Assembly (NCBI RefSeq): GCF_017916275.1
Contig: NZ_JAFMST010000001.1
Coordinates: forward strand, 434,001-498,000
Origin: Rubellimicrobium arenae
GTDB lineage: Bacteria > Pseudomonadota > Alphaproteobacteria > Rhodobacterales > Rhodobacteraceae
Direction: 5' to 3'
DNA length: 64,000 nt
In this document: piece after piece, positions 28,528-37,490 of the stretch
Numbering within the stretch: the first letter of the stretch is position 1
Layout: every line of letters begins with the position of its first letter
The notes under the pieces: model-generated
What the model saw: only the letters and a program-made list of their open reading frames with translations
Told to the model about the DNA's origin: nothing
The model's database searches: none
Translations under genes and position numbers: made by a program

Positions 28528-29559
28528 ATGAGGACCTTTTTCAGCGAGGATCACCGCCTGCATTTCCCGCAGGCCGAGCTGTCGGGGGGCGAGTTCGTCA
28601 CGCCCTATGAGCGGCCCTCGCGGATCGAATACGTGCTGGCGCGCCTGAAGGAGCGCAGGCTGGGCGAGATCGTTGCGCCGGATGCGGTCGACATGGAGCC
28701 GGTCCGCAAGCTCCTGGATCCCGGGTTCCTCGCTTTCCTGGAAACGGCCTATGACGACTGGAAGGCGGCCGGGCAGGGCGGCGAGGTGATCGCGGCCGGG
28801 ATGCCGACGCGCCGCCAGCGGCACGACCGCATCCCGCGCAACATCGACGGCAAGGTCGAGTACTATTGCCACGCCAGCGAGACGGCGATCACCGGGGGCA
28901 CCTGGCGCGCGGCCCAGGCGTCCATGGCCTGCGCGCAATCCGCTCAGCGCGAGGTCGCCAACGGAGCACGGGCGGCCTTCGCGCTCTGCCGGCCGCCGGG
29001 GCACCACGCCACCTACGACCAGTACGGCGGCTACTGCTTTCTGAACAACGCGGCGGTGGTGGCGGACATGTTCCGCACGAACGGCGCGGGCCGGGTCGCG
29101 ATCCTCGACATCGACTTCCATTCGGGGAATGGGACTCAGGACATCTTCTACCGGTGCGGCGACGTGATGTTCGCCTCGATCCACGGCGATCCCCTGGACA
29201 CCTACCCCTACTTCGCGGGCTTTGCCGACGAGACCGGCGAGGGCGAGGGCGAGGGCACGACGATCAACGTCCCCTTCGGCCCCGGCACCCCTTATGGCCC
29301 CTGGGCCGAGGCGCTGGACGGCATGATCGCCCGCATCAAGGACTGGGGCGCCGAAGCTCTGGTCGTGTCGCTGGGCGTGGATGCCTACAAGGACGATCCG
29401 ATCAGCTTCTTCAAGCTCGACAGCCCGGACTTCCTGGACGCAGGCCGGCGGATCGGGCGCATGGGCCTGCCCACGGTCTTCTGCATGGAAGGCGGCTATG
29501 CGATCGAGCAGGTCGGCATCAACACGGTGAACGTCCTTGAAGGCTTTGAGGATGCGTGA
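28528..29559 (+). CDS. aphA: acetylpolyamine amidohydrolase (class II histone-deacetylase fold)
   Basis: A 343-residue zinc deacetylase. The active-site motifs are RPPGHHA (about residue 160) and DIDFHSGNGTQ (about 195), and the C-terminal EGGYAIEQVG is typical. The length and PPGHHATYDQYGGYCFLNN region fit acetylpolyamine amidohydrolases, which release acetate from N-acetylputrescine or acetylspermidine. The neighbouring N-carbamoylputrescine amidase and polyamine transporter support this. The start MRTFFSEDHRLHFP at 28528 has GGGGAG ahead. It overlaps aguB by eight bases. Confidence 0.88.
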   Translation: MRTFFSEDHRLHFPQAELSGGEFVTPYERPSRIEYVLARLKERRLGEIVAPDAVDMEPVRKLLDPGFLAFLETAYDDWKAAGQGGEVIAAGMPTRRQRHDRIPRNIDGKVEYYCHASETAITGGTWRAAQASMACAQSAQREVANGARAAFALCRPPGHHATYDQYGGYCFLNNAAVVADMFRTNGAGRVAILDIDFHSGNGTQDIFYRCGDVMFASIHGDPLDTYPYFAGFADETGEGEGEGTTINVPFGPGTPYGPWAEALDGMIARIKDWGAEALVVSLGVDAYKDDPISFFKLDSPDFLDAGRRIGRMGLPTVFCMEGGYAIEQVGINTVNVLEGFEDA

Positions 29560-30409
29560 GCTGACAGTCGCCGCGCCGCAGTTCGCCGCCTCCGAGGAGC
29601 CGTCGGAAAACCTCGACAAGGCCGAGGCCGTCGTCCGCGCGGCGGCGGCCGGGGGCGCAAGGCTCATCCTGCTGCAGGAGCTGTTCGAGACCCGCTACTT
29701 CTGCATCACCGAGGAGCCGCGCCACCTTGGGCTGGCCCAGCCGTTCGAGGGCAACCCGCTCATCGCGCGGTTCGCGGACCTGGCGCGGGAGCTGGGCGTC
29801 GTGCTGCCGGTGCCGTTCTTCGAGAAGGCGGGGCAGGCGCATTTCAACTCGGTCGCCGTCGTGGACGCGGATGGTCGGGTGCTAGGCGTCTACCGCAAGA
29901 GCCATATCCCGCAGAACCCGGGCTATGAGGAGAAGTTCTACTTCTCCCCCGGCGATACGGGGTTCCGGGTCTGGGAGACGGCGGTCGGCCGGATCGGCGT
30001 CGGGATTTGCTGGGACCAGTGGTTCCCCGAGGCGGCGCGCGCCATGGCCCTGATGGGGGCGGAGATCCTGCTCTATCCCAGCGCCATCGGCTCCGAGCCC
30101 GAGCTGCCCGGCTATGACAGCCAGCCCCATTGGGAAACCGTGATGCGCGGGCACGCGGCGGCGAACCTCATGCCGCTCGTCGCCTCCAACCGCATCGGAG
30201 ACGAGCCGCAGGGCGGGCGCGAGGTGATGTTCTACGGGTCGTCCTTCATCGCCGGACCGGCCGGGGAGATCCTCGCCAAGGGGTCGCGCGACCGGGAGGA
30301 GATCGTCACTGCGACCATCGACCTCGAGGCCTGCGCCCAGATGCGGGCGGGCTGGGGGCTGTTCCGCGATCGCAGGCCGGACCTGTACGGACGGCTGAAC
30401 GCACTCTGA
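29552..30409 (+). CDS. aguB: N-carbamoylputrescine amidase
   Basis: A 285-residue nitrilase-superfamily amidase. The catalytic triad is Glu43 (LLQELFETRYF), Lys116 (YRKSHIP) and Cys153 (GICWDQWFPE); the FETRYF and CWDQWFPEAAR segments are characteristic of AguB. It hydrolyses N-carbamoylputrescine to putrescine, CO2 and ammonia, a step of the agmatine route. It overlaps the aphA stop (ATG at 29552), indicating coupled translation. No agmatine deiminase gene is in the window. Confidence 0.9.
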   Translation: MRELTVAAPQFAASEEPSENLDKAEAVVRAAAAGGARLILLQELFETRYFCITEEPRHLGLAQPFEGNPLIARFADLARELGVVLPVPFFEKAGQAHFNSVAVVDADGRVLGVYRKSHIPQNPGYEEKFYFSPGDTGFRVWETAVGRIGVGICWDQWFPEAARAMALMGAEILLYPSAIGSEPELPGYDSQPHWETVMRGHAAANLMPLVASNRIGDEPQGGREVMFYGSSFIAGPAGEILAKGSRDREEIVTATIDLEACAQMRAGWGLFRDRRPDLYGRLNAL

Positions 30410-30413
30410 GGCG

Positions 30414-30439
30414 GGCGGGGGCCTTCTCCGGCCCCCGCC
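30414..30439. terminator. bidirectional hairpin between aguB and potF
   Basis: GGCGGGGGCC-TTCTCC-GGCCCCCGCC is a perfect 10-bp stem in the gap between two convergent genes. There is no T run, so it may block exonucleases more than terminate. Confidence 0.55.
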
Positions 30440-30445
30440 ATGGCG

Positions 30446-31471
30446 TCAGCTCTGAAGCTCGGTCCAGATGCGCGAGTAGAGCTCCACCGCCGAGGACGGG
30501 CAGGTGGGCAGGAATACGCCGGCGGCCTTCGACTCCTCGGGGATGACGATCTCGGGCGCGTCGCGCATCTCGGGGTCCATGAACTCCTCGGACCCGGCGA
30601 TGCCGTTGGCGTAGCGGGCGTAGTTCGAGATCAGGGCCGCGTTCTCGGGCGCCATGATGAAGTTCAGGAACTCATAGGCCTCGTCGACGTGCTGCGCGTC
30701 CGAAAGCAGCGCCACCGAGTCCATCCAGAGCGGATAGCCCTCCTTCGGGTAGCCGTAGGCCACGGGCGGGTTGTTCAGGCGCGCGCGCATGGAGGGGCCG
30801 TTCCAGGTGGCCGCCGCCATGATGTCGTTGGCCGACAGCTTGGCCTCGGAGTCGTAGTCCATCGACAGCCAGAACGGCTTGGCGTTCATCAGCTTGTCCC
30901 GGACCTGCCGGAGGATGTCGAGATCCTCGGTGCAGGGCTCGCCCCCGACGTTCATGATGGCGAGCGACACGATGTCGTTCATCTCGGGCACGACGTTGAT
31001 CTTGCCGCGCAGCTCCTCGGGCGGGTCGAGGAAGATGTTCGAGGTGTTGATGTCCCCGGAATAGACCGAGGTGTTCACCGCCACGCCGGTCGTGCCCCAT
31101 TGCCACGGGATCGTGAAGCGGCGGCCGGGGTCCCAATCCACGTCGACCCATTCGGGCGCGATGTTCTTGAAGTTCGGAAGGCGGGACTGGTCGAGCTTCT
31201 GGATCAGGCCCTGCTCGACCCAGATAGGGACGTAGTTCGCGGACGGCACCACGAGGTCGAAGCCGTGACCCCCCGCCTGCACCTTCGCAAGGGCCGTGTC
31301 GTTCGAATCGTAGTCGGTGATCGTGACGTCGATCCCGGTCTCCTGCTCGAACTTCTGGATCAGCTCGGGCGAGGTGTAGTCGCCCCAGTTGTAGAGCTGG
31401 AGCTGCCGGTCCTGGGCGGCGGCCCCGGTGGCCAGGGCGGCCAGCCCGGCGGTGAGGAGGAGGGTTCTCAT
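30446..31471 (-). CDS. potF: polyamine ABC transporter periplasmic binding protein
   Basis: A 341-residue secreted protein with a signal peptide (residues 1-19, ATGAAAQ cleavage region). The mature part begins LQLYNWGDYTSPELIQKFEQETGI, the hallmark of PotD/PotF binding proteins, with FDLVVPSANYV and the C-terminal YSRIWTEL. It binds putrescine or spermidine in the periplasm and feeds PotGHI. It is last in the leftward operon amidase-potG-potH-potI-potF, 26 bases after potI. Confidence 0.92.
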   Translation of the reverse strand: MRTLLLTAGLAALATGAAAQDRQLQLYNWGDYTSPELIQKFEQETGIDVTITDYDSNDTALAKVQAGGHGFDLVVPSANYVPIWVEQGLIQKLDQSRLPNFKNIAPEWVDVDWDPGRRFTIPWQWGTTGVAVNTSVYSGDINTSNIFLDPPEELRGKINVVPEMNDIVSLAIMNVGGEPCTEDLDILRQVRDKLMNAKPFWLSMDYDSEAKLSANDIMAAATWNGPSMRARLNNPPVAYGYPKEGYPLWMDSVALLSDAQHVDEAYEFLNFIMAPENAALISNYARYANGIAGSEEFMDPEMRDAPEIVIPEESKAAGVFLPTCPSSAVELYSRIWTELQS

Positions 31472-31497
31472 TCTGTCTCCCTTGGTTGGATCGGGTC

Positions 31498-32304
31498 TCA
31501 GGCCCGTTTGCGCGTGATGAGGAAGAAGCCGGTCAGCAGCACCAGCGTGAGCGCGAGGAGCGCGGTCGAGATCGCGTTCACCTCGGGCGTCAGGGTGCGG
31601 CGGAACTGGCCGAGCATGTAGGTGGCCAGGGTGTCCTGCCCGGCGGACTTGACGAACTCGGTGATCACGACGTCGTCGAGCGAGATCACGAAGGCCAGCA
31701 TCGCCCCGGCGGCGATGCCCGGCATGAGCAGCGGCAGCGTGATGCGCCGGAATGCCTGGAGCGGCGTCGCATAAAGATCGGCCGCCGCCAGTTCGAGCGT
31801 GCGGTCCATCCCCTCGAGCCGGGCCCGGATCGGCAGGTAGGCGAAGGGCACGCAGAAGGCCGAATGCGCCAGCATGAGGTAGCCCAGGCCCTGGTAGCCG
31901 GTCGCCTGCCGGATCGCCCCGAACACGATCAGCAACGAGACCGCGGTGACGATCTCGGGCACCATGAGGGGCTGGTTGATCAGGGCGTAGATCGCCGTCC
32001 GGCCCCGGAACCTCCCCTGGCGGGTGGTGCCAAGCGCGGCCAGCGTGGCCACGACGGTCGAGACCAGGGCCGCGACCGTGGCGATCAGCAGGGAGCGGAT
32101 CGTCGCCTCCTGCACGGTGTCGTTGGCCCAGGCCTCGCGGTACCAGTGAAGGGAGAAGCCGCCCCACTGGGACATGGAGCTGAGCGCGTTGAACGAGAAC
32201 ACGACGATCGTGATGATCGGCAGGTAGAGCGCCACGAAAGCCGTGATGGCAATGGCAGTGAATCCGGGCAGCCGGGTGACCGAGAAGGGGCGCGGCTCAG
32301 CCAT
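31498..32304 (-). CDS. potI: polyamine ABC transporter permease
   Basis: A 268-residue permease with six helices and the EAA loop (LELAAADLYATPLQAFRRITLPLLMPGI) that contacts the ATPase. The FSLHWYREAW segment after the first helix is typical of PotI/PotC. The start at 32304 lies two bases after the potH stop. Forms the channel with PotH. Confidence 0.92.
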   Translation of the reverse strand: MAEPRPFSVTRLPGFTAIAITAFVALYLPIITIVVFSFNALSSMSQWGGFSLHWYREAWANDTVQEATIRSLLIATVAALVSTVVATLAALGTTRQGRFRGRTAIYALINQPLMVPEIVTAVSLLIVFGAIRQATGYQGLGYLMLAHSAFCVPFAYLPIRARLEGMDRTLELAAADLYATPLQAFRRITLPLLMPGIAAGAMLAFVISLDDVVITEFVKSAGQDTLATYMLGQFRRTLTPEVNAISTALLALTLVLLTGFFLITRKRA

Positions 32305-33214
32305 CGCGGCCCTCCCGCGCGGAGGCGCGCACATAGACGAGGAGCGCCACCATCACGATGATGAGCAGCGCCATGGACAGCGAGGCCCCCAGGGGCCAGT
32401 TCCGGGCCTGGCCGAACTGCAGCTCGATGAAGTTGCCGACCATCATGTTGGTGCCTCCGCCCAGCACGCGCGGGGTCACGTAGGCGCCCAGCGACGGGAT
32501 GAAGACCAGGATGCAGCCCGCCACGATGCCGGGGCGGACGATGGGCAGGATGACGCGCCGCAGGAGCCGCCAGCGGCTCGCGTAGAGGTCGTAGCCGGCC
32601 TCGAGAAGCCGCATGTCGAAGCGATCGATGGCGGCATAGAGCGGCAGGACCATGAGCGGCAGGTAGACATAGGCCATCCCGATCAGCGTCGCCCAGTCGG
32701 TGAACAGGATCTGGAGCGGCTGGTCGATGGCGCCCATTGCGATCAGGGTGGTGTTGAGCAGCCCTTCGTTCCGGATGACCTCCATGATGGCGAAGGTGCG
32801 GATCAGCAGGTTCGTCCAGAACGGGATGGTGATGAGGAAAAGCCAGAGCGCCCTCTGGCGCTCGGGCCGGGTGGCGATGAACCAGGCGGTCGGGAGCCCC
32901 AGGACGAAGGTGATGAGGGTCGTCGCCAGCGACAGCCAGACCGACCGCCAGAAGATGGCAAGGTGCGCCTTGGCCGGGCTGATCGTGCCATCGAAGATGT
33001 CGCGCTGGAAGAAGATCTCGAACCAGGCCTGCCCGGAGACGGGGAGGGCCACGCCGCCATACTCGCCCTTGCTGAGGAGCGAGAAGGCCAGCACCACGAG
33101 CAGCGGGCCCGCCGCCCCCAGGAGCAGCAGCACCAGGGCGGGGGTCGAGAGAAGCCAGCCCGAGCGACCTCTGCGGCGGGCGGCGGCGGTCTCGGCGGAG
33201 GAGGACATCGCCAT
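32297..33214 (-). CDS. potH: polyamine ABC transporter permease
   Basis: A 305-residue permease of the PotB/PotH type. After an N-terminal helix it has a long periplasmic loop (SKGEYGGVALPVSGQAWFEIFFQRDIFDG), five more helices, and the EAA motif LLEAGYDLYASRWRLLRRVILPIVRPGI. Its ATG overlaps the potG stop as TGATG. Partner of PotI. Confidence 0.92.
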   Translation of the reverse strand: MAMSSSAETAAARRRGRSGWLLSTPALVLLLLGAAGPLLVVLAFSLLSKGEYGGVALPVSGQAWFEIFFQRDIFDGTISPAKAHLAIFWRSVWLSLATTLITFVLGLPTAWFIATRPERQRALWLFLITIPFWTNLLIRTFAIMEVIRNEGLLNTTLIAMGAIDQPLQILFTDWATLIGMAYVYLPLMVLPLYAAIDRFDMRLLEAGYDLYASRWRLLRRVILPIVRPGIVAGCILVFIPSLGAYVTPRVLGGGTNMMVGNFIELQFGQARNWPLGASLSMALLIIVMVALLVYVRASAREGRDG

Positions 33215-34296
33215 CAGTCGGCCAGGACCTGGACGGCGCCGGGCGCGACGCGGAGCCCGACCTGCGTGCCGGCCGGCAGGGCCAGGTCGCCGGAGGGCTG
33301 CGAGGGAACCCGCGCCACCAGCCGGCTTCCGTCCACGAGGCGAAGCTGGACGTGACTGTCGGTGCCCAGATAGGTCGAGCCCTCGACTGTCGCCGGGATG
33401 GCGCCGCCGTCGCCGGGCAGCGCGAGATGCAGCTGCTCCGGGCGGATCGCGACGGTGACGCGGCCCTGACCCTGGCCCTGGCCCACGACCTCGCCCGAGG
33501 TGAGCCGGACCTGCCCATCCTCGACCAGGGCGGGAAGGAAGTTGGTCTCGCCGATGAAATCCGCCACGAAGCGGTTCACCGGGCGGTTGTAGATCTCGCG
33601 CGGGGGGCCGACCTGGAGGAGCTTGCCCGCCGACATCACGCCGATGCGGTCGGACATGGTCAGCGCCTCCTCCTGGTCGTGGGTCACGAAGACGAAGGTG
33701 ATCCCCGTCTCGTGCTGGAGGCGCTTGAGCTCGGACTGCATCTCCTTGCGGAGCTTGAGGTCCAGGGCGGAAAGCGGCTCGTCCAAGAGCAGGACCTCGG
33801 GCTGGGTGGCCAGCGCCCGAGCCAGCGCCACGCGCTGCTGTTGCCCGCCCGAGAGCGCGTCGGGCCGGCGGGCGGCGAAGGCGTCGAGCCGCACGAGCGA
33901 CAGCATCCGGTCCACGGTGCGGGACACTTCGGCCCTGGGCTTGCCCAGCATCTCGAGCCCGAACGCGACGTTCTGGGCCACGGTCAGATGCGGGAAGAGC
34001 GCGTAGGACTGGAACACCGTATTGACCCGGCGCCGGTTCGGCGGCTCCCGCGTGATGTCGCGGCCCGACAGCAGGATCCGGCCCGAGGTCGGAGTCTCGA
34101 AGCCGGCGATGCAGCGCAGGAGCGTGGTCTTGCCGCACCCGGACGGGCCGAGCAGCGTGAAGAACTCGCCCTTGGCGATGGTGACGGACACGTCGTCGAG
34201 GGCGCGCACGACCGAGTCGCCGTCGCCGAAGCGCTTGATGACATGGTCGGCGGCGATGGCCTGGTCGGCGGGGCTGGGCTGGTCCATGGCCGTCAT
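33214..34296 (-). CDS. potG: polyamine ABC transporter ATPase
   Basis: A 360-residue ATPase. Walker A is GPSGCGKTT, the Q loop [12 protein letters not shown], the signature LSGGQQQR and Walker [13 protein letters not shown]; a C-terminal TOBE domain ([12 protein letters not shown] onward) follows. It energises import through PotHI. The start at 34296 overlaps the amidase stop as ATGA; an ATG three codons later is possible. Confidence 0.92.
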   Translation of the reverse strand: MTAMDQPSPADQAIAADHVIKRFGDGDSVVRALDDVSVTIAKGEFFTLLGPSGCGKTTLLRCIAGFETPTSGRILLSGRDITREPPNRRRVNTVFQSYALFPHLTVAQNVAFGLEMLGKPRAEVSRTVDRMLSLVRLDAFAARRPDALSGGQQQRVALARALATQPEVLLLDEPLSALDLKLRKEMQSELKRLQHETGITFVFVTHDQEEALTMSDRIGVMSAGKLLQVGPPREIYNRPVNRFVADFIGETNFLPALVEDGQVRLTSGEVVGQGQGQGRVTVAIRPEQLHLALPGDGGAIPATVEGSTYLGTDSHVQLRLVDGSRLVARVPSQPSGDLALPAGTQVGLRVAPGAVQVLAD

Positions 34297-35738
34297 GCTG
34301 CAACGGCCCGCACGGCGCTGTCCAGCGGCGGACGGCGATGGAACCAGGGCTTGGCGGCCTCGACCTCCCGGCAAAGGGCGATCAGCCGTTCGTCGTCGCC
34401 GAACGCGGCCGCAAGCTGCACCCCGACGGGCAGGCCGTCGTCCGTCCAATGCAGCGGCAGGGAGGCGGCGGGTTGCCCGCTTGCGTTGAAGGCGGTGCAG
34501 AAGGGCGAATACGGCCAGATCCCGTGCTCGCCCAGCCGGTAGTCGAGGTAATCCTCGGTCCGGTGGGCAAATCGACCGACGAGGGCCGGCGGCTCGGCCA
34601 TGACGGGGGACAGGAGAATATCGATGCCGTCGAACGCCGCGGCCATCCTGCGGCCATAGGCGTGGATGCGGCTGATCGCGGCCAGGTAGTCCTCTCCCGA
34701 AAGGGTGGCGGCATGGGCCATGGCGCCGCGGGACACGGGCTCGACCCATTCCAAGGGGGAGCGGTCGCCCAGCGCCTGCCGGATGCCCAGGGCGGTCCCG
34801 CAGGCCACGATGTCCACCCAGGCGCGGATCATGCCATCATGGTCGGCCTCGGGCCGGAAGGGGCTGACATGGTGGCCGAGGTCCTCGAGGAGCCGCGCCG
34901 CGTCCTGGACGGCCCGGGCGCAGTCGGGATGAACGGGGCGGCCGGTGAAGGTGGTGTCGCAGACGCCGATGCGGAGCCGTTCCGGCGGGCGGGCGATGGC
35001 CGCCACATACCCCTTGGCCAGGGGCGGCGCGGCGTAGGGCGCGCCTGGGTCGGACCCTTCGGTCGCGTCCATCAGGGCAGCGGAGTCGCGGACCGAGCGG
35101 GTCAGGAAGCCGTCGATGGCCATGCCGCCCCAGCCCTCGCCCGCGTAGGGCCCGTCGGGAAAGCGGGCGCGGGTGGCCTTGAAGCCGAACAGCCCGCAGT
35201 TCGACGCGGGAATCCGAACCGATCCGCCCCCGTCCGATCCATGCGCGGCGGGAACGATCCCGGCCGCGACCGCCGCGCCCGCGCCGCCCGAGGATCCGCC
35301 CGGCGTGCGGTCGAGGTTCCAGGGGTTGCGGGTCGGGCCACCATAGACCACCGACTCGGTCACCGGGCCGATCCCTCCCTCGGGCGAGGTGGTGCGGCCA
35401 AAGATCACGAGCCCCGAGGCCCGCAGCCGGGCCACGATCGCCGCGTCCTCCGGAACGGTGGAGTTGGCGAACAGCCGTGAGCCCGAGTGGCTTGGAAAAC
35501 CCACCGCTTCGGCGCCGAGGTCCTTGAGGAGGAAGGGAACGCCCCTGAACGGCCCGCGCGGAAGGCCCGCGCGGATGGCCGCGCGCGCCTGCTCCTCCTG
35601 CAGGAGGACGACGGCATTGAGGCTGGGGTTCAGTGTGTCGACCCGTGCCAGGGCCTCGTCCAGCAGCTCGTCGGGGGTGGTCTCGCCGCTGGCGACCAGC
35701 TCGGCGAGGCCGGTCGCGTCGTGATCCTCGTAGGTCAT
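34293..35738 (-). CDS. amidase-signature family hydrolase
   Basis: A 481-residue amidase-signature enzyme. The Ser-cisSer-Lys triad is visible: Lys72 (FLLKDLG), the serine pair in TPGGSSGG (146-152) and Ser173 ([13 protein letters not shown]). It is not GatA, since no GatB or GatC neighbours exist and the C-terminus differs. As the first gene of the polyamine-uptake operon, overlapping potG, it may release an amine from an amide imported or produced nearby, such as an N-acyl polyamine. The substrate is inference only. Confidence 0.88.
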   Translation of the reverse strand: MTYEDHDATGLAELVASGETTPDELLDEALARVDTLNPSLNAVVLLQEEQARAAIRAGLPRGPFRGVPFLLKDLGAEAVGFPSHSGSRLFANSTVPEDAAIVARLRASGLVIFGRTTSPEGGIGPVTESVVYGGPTRNPWNLDRTPGGSSGGAGAAVAAGIVPAAHGSDGGGSVRIPASNCGLFGFKATRARFPDGPYAGEGWGGMAIDGFLTRSVRDSAALMDATEGSDPGAPYAAPPLAKGYVAAIARPPERLRIGVCDTTFTGRPVHPDCARAVQDAARLLEDLGHHVSPFRPEADHDGMIRAWVDIVACGTALGIRQALGDRSPLEWVEPVSRGAMAHAATLSGEDYLAAISRIHAYGRRMAAAFDGIDILLSPVMAEPPALVGRFAHRTEDYLDYRLGEHGIWPYSPFCTAFNASGQPAASLPLHWTDDGLPVGVQLAAAFGDDERLIALCREVEAAKPWFHRRPPLDSAVRAVAA

Positions 35739-35905
35739 TCCGTGCCTGCCATTGTTCCTGCGCCAAGCCTAGTCGCGGGCCCCGTCGCCCGGAACCCCCG
35801 TGAGCGACAGGCGGAGGTCAGGGACCGAAATCGCACGACCGCATGGAACATCGCGCCTCCTGTCCGGTTCGGGGGGCCGATCCATCCAACGGACAGGAGG
35901 CCGGA

Positions 35906-36136
35906 ATGGCGAATCAGGATACGACCAGCTCCCCGCCGCGGGGCTTTGCGGCCATGGACCCGGAAAAGCAGCGGGCCATCGCGAGCAAGGGCGGCAAGGC
36001 GTCGGGGGGCAACTTCCGCAACGATCCGGCGCGGGCGGCCGTTGCGGGCCGCAAGGGCGGCGAAGCATCGGGTGGCAACTTCGCCAACGACCGGGCGCGC
36101 GCCGCCGAGGCCGGGCGCAAGGGCGGCCAGGCCTGA
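35906..36136 (+). CDS. KGG-repeat stress-induced small protein
   Basis: A 76-residue, highly polar, glycine-rich protein with three KGG repeats of the con-10/GsiB type: IASKGGKASGGNF, AGRKGGEASGGNF and AGRKGGQA. AGGAGG precedes the ATG at 35906. Such proteins are desiccation or general-stress hydrophilins. A strong terminator follows, so it is monocistronic. The repeats are nearly identical to each other, suggesting recent internal duplication. Confidence 0.9.
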   Translation: MANQDTTSSPPRGFAAMDPEKQRAIASKGGKASGGNFRNDPARAAVAGRKGGEASGGNFANDRARAAEAGRKGGQA

Positions 36137-36154
36137 CCCAGGCGGACAAGCGAG

Positions 36155-36186
36155 AAGGGCGGCCCGGCTGGGGGCCGCCCTTTTCT
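36155..36186 (+). terminator. rho-independent terminator after the KGG gene
   Basis: The stem AAGGGCGGCCC / GGGGCCGCCCTT is followed by TTTTCTGTTT. Confidence 0.8.
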
Positions 36187-36254
36187 GTTTCCGCTTGCGT
36201 CTTCCCACGCCGAGGCGTAGCGCCGCCTGCGGCGGTCATGAGGCGGAGCAGGCC

Positions 36255-37475
36255 ATGACGACGACAGCACCAGGCGTAAGCGGAGTTTTCACGGGCGCGG
36301 CCCGGAGCACGGTCTGGCCCGTGCTCGGGGGCGTGGCGCTGTGCCATTGCATCAACGACATCATGCAATCGCTGGTGTCGGCGATCTACCCGCTGCTCCA
36401 TGACGAATTCGCGCTGGATTACTGGCAGATCGGGCTGCTCACCTTCGCCTTCACCGTGACGGCCTCGGTGCTCCAGCCGTTCGTGGGCGTGATCACGGAC
36501 CGGCATCCGATGCCCCTGGGCCTGCCGCTTGGCATGGTGTCCACCCTGTGCGGGATCGTCGTGCTCGCCGTCGCGCCCAGCTATCCGGTGCTGGTGCTCG
36601 GGGCGATGCTGATCGGGCTCGGCTCCTCGATCTTCCACCCCGAAGCGTCGCGCGTGGCGCGGGCGGCCTCGGGCGGGCGGTTCGGCACGGCGCAGAGCGT
36701 CTTCCAGGTCGGCGGCAACCTCGGCCATGCGGCGGGGCCCCTGCTGGCCGCCTTCATCGTGGCGCCCTTCGGGCGGGGCAGCCTGCTCTGGTTCACGACG
36801 ATCACCCTGCTGGGCATCGTGGTGCTTTGGCGGGTGGCGAACTGGTACAGCCGCCGGCCGCCGGCGCCCCCCCGTCCGGCGCGCACGACGACCGGGGCTA
36901 CGCTGTCGCGGGGCAGGGTGCTCGGGGCGCTGACGGTGCTGGGCATCCTCGTGTTCACCAAGAACGCGTACACGTCGTCGCTGTCGTCCTTCTACACCTT
37001 CTACGTGATCGAGCGGTTCGGCCTCACGGCGCAGCAGTCGCAACTGATGCTCTTCGTCTTCCTCGGGGCCATGGCCCTGGGGGTCATGCTGGGCGGCCCG
37101 ATCGGCGACCGCATCGGCGCGCTGGCCGTGATCTGGGTGTCGATCCTGGGCGTGCTGCCGTTCACGCTGCTGCTGCCCTACGCCAACCTGTGGCAGTCGG
37201 TGGTCCTGACCTTCATCATCGGCGTGGTGATCGCCTCGGCCTTCCCGGCGATCGTGGTCTTCGCGCAGGAACTGGTGCCAGGGCGCGTGGGCCTCATCAA
37301 CGGCATCTTCTTCGGGCTGGCCTTCGGCATGGGCGGGATCGCGGCAGCGGGCCTGGGCGCGCTCGCGGACGCGAAGGGGATCGAGTATGTCTACCAGGTC
37401 TGCGCCTGGCTGCCGGCATTCGGGCTTCTCACCGTCCTGCTGCCGCGCGGCGTGCTCCACGGCCGCCACGGCTGA
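36255..37475 (+). CDS. fsr: MFS transporter, fosmidomycin-resistance (Fsr) type
   Basis: A 406-residue, twelve-helix MFS protein. The first helix contains ALCHCINDIMQSLVSAIYPLL, the Fsr pattern (H-x3-D), with ITDRHPMP loop and SSIFHPEASRVARAASGGRFGTAQS typical of this family. Fsr exports fosmidomycin in E. coli; the natural substrate is unknown. The start at 36255 has AGGCGGAGCAGG just upstream. A much longer in-frame reading back to 35487 is rejected because it runs through the KGG gene and its terminator. Confidence 0.88.
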   Translation: MTTTAPGVSGVFTGAARSTVWPVLGGVALCHCINDIMQSLVSAIYPLLHDEFALDYWQIGLLTFAFTVTASVLQPFVGVITDRHPMPLGLPLGMVSTLCGIVVLAVAPSYPVLVLGAMLIGLGSSIFHPEASRVARAASGGRFGTAQSVFQVGGNLGHAAGPLLAAFIVAPFGRGSLLWFTTITLLGIVVLWRVANWYSRRPPAPPRPARTTTGATLSRGRVLGALTVLGILVFTKNAYTSSLSSFYTFYVIERFGLTAQQSQLMLFVFLGAMALGVMLGGPIGDRIGALAVIWVSILGVLPFTLLLPYANLWQSVVLTFIIGVVIASAFPAIVVFAQELVPGRVGLINGIFFGLAFGMGGIAAAGLGALADAKGIEYVYQVCAWLPAFGLLTVLLPRGVLHGRHG

Positions 37476-37490
37476 TCAAAGGGACCGGGC

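Noticed and set aside
35487-36254. Extended N-terminus for the Fsr-type MFS protein
   Set aside because: The extension would run antisense to the amidase and through the KGG gene and its terminator. The start at 36255 gives the normal family N-terminus.
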